64,000 nucleotides of DNA, from the NCBI GenBank assembly GCA_963736425.1, contig CAVTOX010000014.1, positions 1-64,000 on the forward strand, in the 5' to 3' direction. The notes below the pieces were generated by a model. It made no database searches. It saw nothing but the letters and a program-made list of their open reading frames with translations, and was not told the origin of the DNA. The translations under genes and the position numbers were made by a program. Source of the stretch: Prado023 sp963736425. GTDB taxonomy: Bacteria; Actinomycetota; Actinomycetes; S36-B12; CAIYMF01. This document shows positions 24,587-31,596 of the stretch, one piece after another (within the stretch, counting starts at the first letter, position 1; the number at the start of each line of letters is the position of its first letter).

Positions 24587-24845
24587 GTCCTGAACCCCCG
24601 ACCATGTCGCAGTCCGCTCAGGCGCACCCGTCAGACAGAGCGTTCACTAGACAAAGCGCGCGCCTGAGATGGCTCTGGCGACCGCATGTGTCTATTCGCC
24701 GCCAGTCGGGCCCGTGGGGGAAGGCAGCAAGGGCCCAGTGTGGCGCGGGGGCGCCGTGAGCCGCGGGTCCCAGGGCTGCGTGCGTGCACTTCCTCACCGC
24801 CTACGTCGCCGGCGTCTGAACACCGGTCCGGGTCCGCCCAGGACG
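24587..24845 (+). other. Intergenic stretch without a gene
   Basis: Nothing supported. A GGGCCC...GGGCCC hairpin (about 24707-24738) is possible but lacks the features of a known RNA. The toxin-antitoxin promoter begins at its right end. Confidence 0.3.
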
Positions 24846-24883
24846 TTGGCAGGTCTGTACTACAGCGTACGACGCGAGGTACC
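24846..24883 (+). promoter_or_regulatory. Toxin-antitoxin promoter with GTAC repeats
   Basis: A -35-like TTGGCA (24846-24851) and a weak -10 TACGAC (24868-24873) flank GTAC at 24857-24860 and 24867-24870, with GGTACC at 24878-24883. Copies spaced 10-12 nt on one helix face suit a ribbon-helix-helix antitoxin operator. The toxin start follows at 24892. Confidence 0.4.
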
Positions 24884-24891
24884 CTGCTTGA

Positions 24892-25215
24892 GTGGGCGAA
24901 GAGATCCAGTGGGACCCCGACGCCATGGCGTACGTCTGCTCCCGTGGCGCCCGCTACCCCGACGGCCTCGAGATCGAACCGCAGTGGACTCAGGAAATCA
25001 TGGCAGACGTGAACCTCCTGGCCCTCGAACGGGACCCGAAATCCCGCATGGGAGCCTCGCGCTTCATCGGCCACTCCCAATCCGCCGGGCGAGTGCTGGT
25101 CGTGATCGCCTATCGCGACCTCGACGGTGACCTGCACGGCATCAATGCGTGGCCCGCCACCGGAGCGGACCTGAAGCTGTACCAGCAAGGAGATGACAAT
25201 GGCCAAGACAATTGA
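24892..25215 (+). CDS. Putative toxin of a BrnT-like toxin-antitoxin pair
   Basis: This 107-residue basic-core protein has SRMGASRFIGHSQSAGRVLVVIAYRDLDGDLHGINAWPATGADLKLYQ, the order of BrnT-like ribonuclease toxins (R...iG.s..GRvL.V......i.AW.A....Y). The N-terminal half (IQWDPDAMAYVCSRGARYPDG) is less typical. It overlaps the downstream ribbon-helix-helix gene by 17 nt, and toxin-first order is the rule for brnTA. mRNA cleavage is inferred from the family; assignment to BrnT itself is moderate. Confidence 0.6.
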   Translation: MGEEIQWDPDAMAYVCSRGARYPDGLEIEPQWTQEIMADVNLLALERDPKSRMGASRFIGHSQSAGRVLVVIAYRDLDGDLHGINAWPATGADLKLYQQGDDNGQDN

Positions 25216-25444
25216 TCCAGCACTGGCTGAACGGCTCCGACGTGAGTCCGAACAAACCAAGGATGACCCGTACCCCGCTGGCGCGGACGGCCGGCGGCCG
25301 AACCGCCAGAAGGTGTACTCCGTGCGACTCAGCGCCGACGAAGAGGCCGAGGTCCTAAGAGTCGCAGCTGCTAAACACCTACCCGCGTCCACGCTCGTCC
25401 GGTCCTGGATTCTGGAACGACTCGACCAGGAACGCTCCGCCTGA
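25199..25444 (+). CDS. Ribbon-helix-helix antitoxin
   Basis: This 81-residue protein has a disordered, charged first half and a ribbon-helix-helix domain at the end (VYSVRLSADEEAEVLRVAAAKHLPASTLVRSWILERL). AAGGAG (25187-25192) lies 6 nt before the ATG at 25199, which decides this start over the in-frame ATG at 25193. It should neutralise the overlapping toxin and bind the GTAC repeats upstream of the pair. Confidence 0.72.
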   Translation: MAKTIDPALAERLRRESEQTKDDPYPAGADGRRPNRQKVYSVRLSADEEAEVLRVAAAKHLPASTLVRSWILERLDQERSA

Positions 25445-25615
25445 CCCGCGTCCTCCGCCGCGTATGACTGTCCAGCGCTGGGCCGCAGATCGTCCGATGC
25501 ATTTTCCAAGGGCCGGACACCGTTGCGGTCACCGCAATGAGTGCAGAAGCAGGTGCAGAGTCGGAATCGTGAGGGATCGGTGGCTCCACTAGATGCCTTC
25601 TGACCTGCGATAACG

Positions 25616-25630
25616 GTAGGGCGGGCGGGA
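25616..25630 (+). repeat. 15-bp direct copy of the tRNA-Met 3' end
   Basis: GTAGGGCGGGCGGGA at 25616-25630 is identical to 25722-25736, which spans the acceptor 3' strand and part of the T arm of the tRNA-Met gene. Such repeats mark attachment sites of integrative elements. Only 91 nt of non-coding DNA separate the copies, so at most a relic remains. Confidence 0.45.
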
Positions 25631-25722
25631 CCCGTCGGCCCGCATACGCGGGCCTCCTCCCGAATACCGCCAAGCCACACCGGGCACACGGCCCCGGGCT
25701 GCGCCCAGGACCGCGAGCCCAG

Positions 25723-25797
25723 TAGGGCGGGCGGGATTCGAACCCGCAACCTGACGGGTTATGAGCCCGCTGCTCTGACCAGTTGAGCTACCGCCCC
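25723..25797 (-). tRNA. tRNA-Met (CAT)
   Basis: Read on the minus strand, the gene begins GGGGCGGTAGCTCAAC, has anticodon CAT in the loop CTCATAA and a T arm GCGGG-TTCGAAT-CCCGC, then CCGCCCT and discriminator A. The acceptor stem is 7 bp with one G-U pair. CCA is not encoded. CAT could also be a tRNA-Ile2 or initiator; the A1-less, G1 start and lack of three G-C pairs at the anticodon stem base favour elongator Met. Its 3' end is duplicated at 25616. Confidence 0.92.
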
Positions 25798-25922
25798 GAA
25801 CGGCCCAAGCGTAGGGGACGGGCCGGCCGTCGCGACGCGTCTGCCCTCGACGTTTCCTCCCGCGCCCATTCGGGTACGCACGACTGCTCGGTCACGCACG
25901 GCCGGAGAACAGGTGATACTCA

Positions 25923-27113
25923 ATGTCCATGGACCTCATCCCGGTGGGCCCGGCCGGTAGCGGCGAGCCCACGACGATCAGCAGCACACCGCCGAGCGAC
26001 CCTCCCGCCCCCCGTACGGGGGCGTTCGGCGCACTGCACACCCGCTGGCTGCTGCTCTGGGCCGGAGCGGGGGCCGTCCTGATCTCCGTCGTGTTCGGCG
26101 CCTTCGGCGAGCTGGGGACCTCCGCATCCGATGAGCTGCTCAGCGCACTGCTGTACCTCCCCGTAATCGCCTGGATCTGGTTCATGGTCGTCCGTCGTGG
26201 GGGAGTGCGCCTGCGCGCCATGCTGCGCTGGCCTGCGCTGGGGACCTACTGGTTGGTCGTGGCCGGGATCCTCGTCGTGCAGTTCATGTTCTCGCTGGCA
26301 GCCATCACCCTGACGGAGCTGGTTGCGCCGTGGATGGACGACTCGCTCGCGGGCGTGGGCCAGGGCAACCTCCTGCTGGCCCTCATCGGCATCGTGATCC
26401 TGCCTCCGCTCGTGGAGGAGATCACGTTCCGCGGGATCCTGCTGGAACGCTTCGCGGTGAAGTGGAGGGTGGGAGTCGCCGTGATCGTCTCGGCGGTCTT
26501 CTTCGGCATCCTGCACGCGGACCCGATCGGCGCGGGCATGTTCGGTGTCGTCACCGGCCTGCTGTACCTGCGCACCGGGTCGCTGTGGCCGGGGATCCTC
26601 ATCCACTTCGTCAACAACCTCGTGGCCGTGATCTCCATCCGGGTCGCGGGACCCGAGGCCGCGACGCAGACCCCGACACTCTCGGAGTCGCTCACGTCCG
26701 CGGGACTGTTCCTGGTGCTGAGCCTGCCGTTCCTCGTCTGGTTCATCTGGACCCACTGGCCCGCCCGGGGCAGCCTCACCCCGTACCAACGCTACGAGAT
26801 CGAGGCTGGCCTCCCGCCGCGGATGTTCCGCGCGGTCGCATGGTCGGGCGCGGCCGCCCCGGTCCAGGTGGAGGCCACGAGCACCCACGTGGTGGTCAGC
26901 GATGCCGCGGCGGCACCTGTTGCGGTGCTGCCCCTGGAGCGGGTCAGCGCGGTGTACCCGTCGAACGTTCCCGGCGGCACCCAGGTGGTCATCCTGCTCA
27001 ACGACGGCTCATGGACCACCATGCAGGTTCCGCCCGGCGATCCCACGGCCAACCGTGCGCTGGCTCTCACCCTCAGCGAGCGCGCCCAACTGGTGGATCG
27101 CCAGAGCTGGTAG
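25923..27113 (+). CDS. CPBP-family intramembrane metalloprotease
   Basis: This 396-residue membrane protein has about eight helices. It carries the CPBP (Abi/Rce1) motifs: PPLVEEITFRGILLERF (E-E-x-x-x-R), FFGILHADP (F-x-x-x-H) and HFVNNLVAV (H-x-x-x-N). Family members are glutamate proteases of CAAX-like or bacteriocin-related substrates; the substrate is unknown. After the last helix there is an extra C-terminal domain of about 110 residues, including RVSAVYPSNVPGGTQVVILLNDGSWTTMQVP, which looks like a soluble PH-like beta domain. The ATG at 25923 opens the frame. Confidence 0.85.
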   Translation: MSMDLIPVGPAGSGEPTTISSTPPSDPPAPRTGAFGALHTRWLLLWAGAGAVLISVVFGAFGELGTSASDELLSALLYLPVIAWIWFMVVRRGGVRLRAMLRWPALGTYWLVVAGILVVQFMFSLAAITLTELVAPWMDDSLAGVGQGNLLLALIGIVILPPLVEEITFRGILLERFAVKWRVGVAVIVSAVFFGILHADPIGAGMFGVVTGLLYLRTGSLWPGILIHFVNNLVAVISIRVAGPEAATQTPTLSESLTSAGLFLVLSLPFLVWFIWTHWPARGSLTPYQRYEIEAGLPPRMFRAVAWSGAAAPVQVEATSTHVVVSDAAAAPVAVLPLERVSAVYPSNVPGGTQVVILLNDGSWTTMQVPPGDPTANRALALTLSERAQLVDRQSW

Positions 27114-27156
27114 TCGATTCGGTCATGGACACGTCCGAATCGACTACCACGACCGG

Positions 27157-29697
27157 TCAGCCGCGGACCCGCTGGCTGCGGGGGTCGTACATCGGGGCCA
27201 GCGACACCCGGGCGGGAACGATCCGGTTGCCCACCTGCACCGTCCACTCACCCGAGGCCAGGAATTCCGCGTCGACCGCCCGGCCCGGCCCGACCAACCC
27301 GGCATCGACCATCGCCAACCCGACCGCTCCACCGAGCGTGAACCCGTAGGACGCTGATCGCAGGTATCCCACCTCGATGCCGTCGCGGCGCAGGACCTCC
27401 GCATGGACCATCATCGGCTCCGGGTCGGCCAGCAGCACCTGGACGAGCCGCCGCGTCGGCGGTCGGCCGTCACGCGCCGCGCGTCGCTCCGCGAGGGCCT
27501 CCCGACCCAGGAATCCGCCTGTCTTGTCCCACGCGACGGCGAAGCCCAGCCCGGCCTCGAGCGGGTCGTCGGTGTTGTCGATGTCATGGCCGTAGTCGCG
27601 GTACCCCTTCTCCAGTCGCAGGCTTCCCAGGGCTTTGAGCCCGCAGTGCTTCAGGCCGAACTCCGCGCCCGCGACGACGATCTCGTCGTAGGCGGCCACC
27701 GCCATCTCCGCGGGCACGAACAGCTCGTAGCCGAGCTCGCCGACATAGGTGATCCGGGTGCACCACCCGAGCGCGAAACCGAGGTCGATCTCGCGAGCAG
27801 CCCGGAACGGGAGGGCGGCATCCGACAGGTCCACGGTGGTCACCGCCGCAAGGACCTCGCGCGAGCGCGGACCCTGCACCGTGATCTGCGCCAGCCCCGA
27901 CGTCACGTCGGCGATCGACACCCGCGCATCGCCGGCGTGCCGGCGCAGCCACGTCAGCACGTGCCGGTGGGCGGTGTCCGACGCGACGACCAGGAAGTCG
28001 TCGTCGGCGCGCTTGGTGACGGTCACATCCGCCTCGATCCGGCCATGGGAGTTGAGCCACTGCGTGTAGGTGATCCGCCCCGGCTCGCCGTCCACCTCGT
28101 TGGCGCTGAGCCGCTCGAGCAGCGCCCCGGCGTCCGGACCGGTCACCTCGAACTTCGCCATGAACGACATGTCGAACAGCCCCACGCCCTCGCGGACGGC
28201 GCGGTGCTCGGCGGCCCAGTGCGCCCAGAAGTCGGGGCGGCCCCACGTGAGCCCGGGCTCGGAGGGGACGATCCCGGCACCGGCGAACCAGTCCGTGCCC
28301 TCCCATCCCGAGACGTCCTTGAACCAGGCCCCCTGCGCGGTCATTCGCTCGTGCAGCGGTGAGCGCTTCACCCCCCGAGCGGTGCGCATAGAGCGCCCCG
28401 GGTAGTGGCACTCGTAGACCATGCCCAGGCTCTCGACGGTGCGCGTCGCCCGGTAGCGCGGAGTGGCCTGGTAGGGGTGCAGGCGGTCGATGTTGACTCC
28501 CGTGACGTCGATGTCCGGTGAGCCGGTGGTGATCCAGTGCGCGATCGCCCGGCCCCACCCGCCGCCGGTCAGGATCCCGATCGAGTTCAGCCCGGCGGCC
28601 ACGAAGTAGTTGCGCACCTCGGGGGCCTCGCCGATCACCGGCAGCAGGTCGGGCGTGAACGACTCCGGGCCGCAGAAGAACGTGTGGATCCCGGCGTCCA
28701 GGGTCGCGGGCACCCGGCTCATCGCCGCCTCGACGTAGGGGCCCATCCGGTCCCAGTCGGGCGGGATCGTGCCGAACGAGAAGTCCTCGGGGATCCGACT
28801 GACGTTCCACGGCGCGCAGACCGTCTCGAACAACCCGACCATCAGGCCGTCGCCCTCGGGTCGGATGTAGGTGAAGTTGCTGGGGTCCTCGAGCACCGGC
28901 CAGTCCGGGTCGACCTCGGGCATCGCCCCGGTGATCAGGTAGTAGTGCTCGGCGGCCTGGAGCGGGATGCTCACCCCCGAGCGCTCGCCGAGCTGGCGGG
29001 CCCACATGCCCGCGGCATTGACGACGTACTCGCACTCGATGTCCCCAAATGGCGTGCGCACACCGACGACCGCGCCGTCGCGGGTCAGCACGTCGATCGC
29101 CGGCGTCCCCTCCAGCAGGGTCGCCCCGCGCATGCGCGCGCCCCTGGCCAGGGCCATCGTGACGTCGACGGGGTTCACCCGGCCGTCGGTGGGCGTGTAG
29201 AACGCGGCGAGGATGTCGTCAGTGCGCGCGATCGGGAACAGCTCGCCGACCTCGCGGGCGCTGATCTCGTGGACGTCGACACCGCAGTGGCGGTTGAACG
29301 CCGAGACCCGCCGGTACTCCTCGAGGCGGCCCTCGTCGGCCGCCACCTCGATCAGCCCGATCGGGCGGAACCCCGTGGCCTGCCCGGTCTCGGCCTCGAG
29401 CCGGGAGTACAGCTCCTTGGTGTACATGCGCAGCTCGGTCGAGGTCTGCGAGGTCGACCCGAACGTGACCATCAGGCCGGCGGCATGCCAGGTCGTTCCG
29501 GAGGTGAGCCGGTCGCGCTCGAGAAGCACGGTGTCGGTCCAGCCCAGCTCGGCCAGGTGGTAGGCGATGGACGTGCCGATGATCCCCCCGCCGATCACGA
29601 CGACGCGGGCTCTCGCGGGCAGGCCAGGGGAGCGTGGGTCGCGTGTGTCGGCGGGTGCGGCGCCGGAAGCTGGGGTCGGGGGGAGCGCGTCGATCAT
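27157..29697 (-). CDS. Dimethylglycine oxidase/sarcosine dehydrogenase-like flavoprotein
   Basis: This 846-residue fusion has an N-terminal FAD oxidoreductase (VVVIGGGIIGTSIAYHLAELG dinucleotide fold, SGTTWHAAG with the His that binds FAD covalently in the family) and, from about residue 440, a GcvT-like folate domain (GLFDMSFMAKFEVTGPDA, GYRDYGHDIDNTDDPLEAGLGFAV). Such enzymes demethylate N-methylglycines and pass the one-carbon unit to tetrahydrofolate. Arthrobacter dimethylglycine oxidase is 830 residues. The start at 29697 follows GAGAGGG; the upstream 28 residues look non-coding. Dimethylglycine versus sarcosine cannot be decided, and no partner genes are adjacent. Confidence 0.85.
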   Translation of the reverse strand: MIDALPPTPASGAAPADTRDPRSPGLPARARVVVIGGGIIGTSIAYHLAELGWTDTVLLERDRLTSGTTWHAAGLMVTFGSTSQTSTELRMYTKELYSRLEAETGQATGFRPIGLIEVAADEGRLEEYRRVSAFNRHCGVDVHEISAREVGELFPIARTDDILAAFYTPTDGRVNPVDVTMALARGARMRGATLLEGTPAIDVLTRDGAVVGVRTPFGDIECEYVVNAAGMWARQLGERSGVSIPLQAAEHYYLITGAMPEVDPDWPVLEDPSNFTYIRPEGDGLMVGLFETVCAPWNVSRIPEDFSFGTIPPDWDRMGPYVEAAMSRVPATLDAGIHTFFCGPESFTPDLLPVIGEAPEVRNYFVAAGLNSIGILTGGGWGRAIAHWITTGSPDIDVTGVNIDRLHPYQATPRYRATRTVESLGMVYECHYPGRSMRTARGVKRSPLHERMTAQGAWFKDVSGWEGTDWFAGAGIVPSEPGLTWGRPDFWAHWAAEHRAVREGVGLFDMSFMAKFEVTGPDAGALLERLSANEVDGEPGRITYTQWLNSHGRIEADVTVTKRADDDFLVVASDTAHRHVLTWLRRHAGDARVSIADVTSGLAQITVQGPRSREVLAAVTTVDLSDAALPFRAAREIDLGFALGWCTRITYVGELGYELFVPAEMAVAAYDEIVVAGAEFGLKHCGLKALGSLRLEKGYRDYGHDIDNTDDPLEAGLGFAVAWDKTGGFLGREALAERRAARDGRPPTRRLVQVLLADPEPMMVHAEVLRRDGIEVGYLRSASYGFTLGGAVGLAMVDAGLVGPGRAVDAEFLASGEWTVQVGNRIVPARVSLAPMYDPRSQRVRG

Positions 29698-29919
29698 CAC
29701 CCTCTCGACTCTAGTGAGCCGGCTGTGCGCGGCCACCCACACCTCGGTGTGCCCCCCATACCAGTGCTTCGGCGAGCGCACCTGCGCGCTCAGCGTGATT
29801 GGTTGGTCACTGGTCTAGCCAAAACGACACTCTTGTGATTATGCTCCCCTCAGGGATGGTCACATCCGATCGACGAGGACGCTGGGGAAGGCGAAACTCG
29901 CCGGGATCGGAGGTCGGCC

Positions 29920-30444
29920 ATGGCCGTGCATATGGTTGCTGAGCGCCCGGGTCTCACCCGTGGGGTTCTGTTCGTGCACTCCACGCAGCGTGCTTTGTGC
30001 CCGCACCTGGAGTGGGCGATCAGTGACGTGCTCGGGTCGCGGGTGAGTCTTGACTGGCTGCCCCAGCCCGTGCTGCCCGGGCAGGTCCGCGGTGAGGTCT
30101 CGTGGCAGGCCAAGCCGGGTACCGCCGCGCGCATCACCTCCGCCCTGCGGCAGTTCAAGGCGGTGCGCTACGAGGTGGCCGAGGAACCCGGCAAGGGTGC
30201 CGAGGGCGAGCGCTTCGCCGTCACGCCGGAGCTCGGCGTGTTCCGCGCCACGATGGGCCCGCACGGCGACATCATGATCCACGAGGACCGCCTCCGCGCG
30301 ATCCTCAATGCAGCTGGTGACGATCCGGCCCAGCTGCGTGACGGCCTGAACCTGATCCTGGGCGCGGCCTGGGACGCCGAACTCGAACCGTTCCGGCGCG
30401 CAGGTGACGGCGTGCCCGTGCGATGGCTGCACCAGGTGGTGTAG
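29920..30444 (+). CDS. DUF3145 family protein
   Basis: This 174-residue protein of the actinobacterial DUF3145 family begins near GVLFVHSTQRALCPHLEWAI and contains VSWQAKPGTAARITSALRQFKAVRYEV, FRATMGPHGDIMIHEDRLRA and the ending GDGVPVRWLHQVV. The family is widely conserved in Actinomycetes but of unknown role. It is transcribed alone and ends before a strong bidirectional hairpin. A start codon inside (ATG at 29932) is possible. Confidence 0.88.
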   Translation: MAVHMVAERPGLTRGVLFVHSTQRALCPHLEWAISDVLGSRVSLDWLPQPVLPGQVRGEVSWQAKPGTAARITSALRQFKAVRYEVAEEPGKGAEGERFAVTPELGVFRATMGPHGDIMIHEDRLRAILNAAGDDPAQLRDGLNLILGAAWDAELEPFRRAGDGVPVRWLHQVV

Positions 30445-30468
30445 TCCGACAGACCTCGGGGGAGGAGC

Positions 30469-30507
30469 CGGCTGGCCCGGGCAGGGGAGACCCGCCCGGG
30501 CCAGCCG
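30469..30507 (+). terminator. Bidirectional hairpin between convergent genes
   Basis: Arms CGGCTGGCCCGGGC and GCCCGGGCCAGCCG (14 bp, perfect) enclose an 11-nt loop between the ends of the DUF3145 gene (30444) and the acetyltransferase gene (30537). It probably terminates transcription in both directions. Confidence 0.75.
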
Positions 30508-30536
30508 CTGTCCGGGTGCGCCTCCCGGCTCCTTGC

Positions 30537-31568
30537 TCAGCGGAACAGGGGGCGGTGAAAGCTGACGAACTCGCTGTCCGCGACCATTCCGACGGACTCG
30601 TAGAGCCGTGTGGCTCCGGTCGGGCTTGTGGCGTCGACGTGCAGGATCGTGCTGATGAAGCCGCGCCCGACGTCGTCGGCCATGCGCGCCTGCAGCAGGG
30701 CGCGGGCCACCCCGTGGCCCCGGTGCTCCTGCAGGACCCCGATGCTGGCCACGTAGCCGCAGTCCTCGCTGGCATAGACGTTGGAGCCCCTTGCGTAGCC
30801 GATGATCTCCCCGTCGTGCTCGGCCACGATCCACTGGGTCGAGTCCTCGGTCTCGCCCATGTGCAGATCGCGCCACGCGCCGAACTCGAGCGGTGTGGAG
30901 TCGAAATGGTCGAGGAAGGAGGTCGCGTTGGTCGAGTGCATGCCCCGCCAGTCCGAATCGACGTCCCGGAAGGGCCGGATCCGGTATCCCCCGGCAACTC
31001 GCGGACCGCTGAGGGATCCGACGGGGCTTCTGCAGCACCCGACGCGCTCCGGCCCTCGACCGACCAGTGGTTCACCTTCATCCGCCAGAACCGGCGAACC
31101 TCGACGAACCCGCGTTGTTCCAGATCGGCGCGCAGGGCGCCGTCGTTGACATAGCAGCCCGCCTTTGCTGTCGGCAGCGGCAAGTCGGGGTCCATGTACA
31201 GCGCATCCCAGCGGTAGCGGCCCTCGCGGAGGGATGCATCGATGAGAGCCCCCTGGATCGCGTGCGCCCGAGCGTCGCCGGGACGTGCATAGACGTCGAT
31301 CATCCAGCCGCGCCCGGTGACCAGGCCGTCGAAGACCAGGACTGCACCGACGAGGTCTGTCCCGCGCCACACCATGGCCGATCCGTACTCCCACCGGCAC
31401 TCGGGATCTGCTCAGGTTGTCGGTGATCTCCTCGATGTTGGTCGAGGAATGGCCGCAGCCTGAGATGTCGACGGTTCGCACAAGTGCCGTGAAGGCGGTG
31501 ACGTCGGCCGGGGTCGCGGGTCTGACGACATGACCCTCGGGCAGGCCCCCGACCTCCTCGGCGAGCAC
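30537..31568 (-). CDS. Double-GNAT acetyltransferase, two frame breaks
   Basis: The protein has two GNAT domains, as in mycothiol-synthase-like enzymes. The first begins VVRPATPADVTAFTALVRTV. At about 31412 one extra base breaks the frame; without it the sequence continues ADPECRWEYGSAMVWRGTDLVGAVLVFDG and runs to about 31010. A second change there returns to the original frame for GYRIRPFRDVDSDW through the second acetyl-CoA loop VASIGVLQEHRGHGVARALL and the end SFHRPLFR. The two changes cancel, so the whole gene is probably intact in vivo. The GTG start at 31568 is 28 nt downstream of aceE, and both share a strand. The substrate is unknown. Confidence 0.75.
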   Translation of the reverse strand: MLAEEVGGLPEGHVVRPATPADVTAFTALVRTVDISGCGHSSTNIEEITDNLSRSRVPVGVRIGHGVARDRPRRCSPGLRRPGHRARLDDRRLCTSRRRSGARDPGGSHRCIPPRGPLPLGCAVHGPRLAAADSKGGLLCQRRRPARRSGTTRVRRGSPVLADEGEPLVGRGPERVGCCRSPVGSLSGPRVAGGYRIRPFRDVDSDWRGMHSTNATSFLDHFDSTPLEFGAWRDLHMGETEDSTQWIVAEHDGEIIGYARGSNVYASEDCGYVASIGVLQEHRGHGVARALLQARMADDVGRGFISTILHVDATSPTGATRLYESVGMVADSEFVSFHRPLFR

Positions 31569-31596
31569 GCGCCGGACGTGGGCGCCCCGGGATCGG

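Noticed and set aside
24690..24790. Possible signal recognition particle RNA (GGAA and AGCA motifs between GGGCCC arms)
   Set aside because: The closing pairs of the GGAA loop and the 5' side of the symmetric loop are absent; only chance similarity is supported.
29698..29919. Glycine riboswitch before the dimethylglycine-oxidase-like gene
   Set aside because: The leader is too short and none of the conserved riboswitch bases are present.
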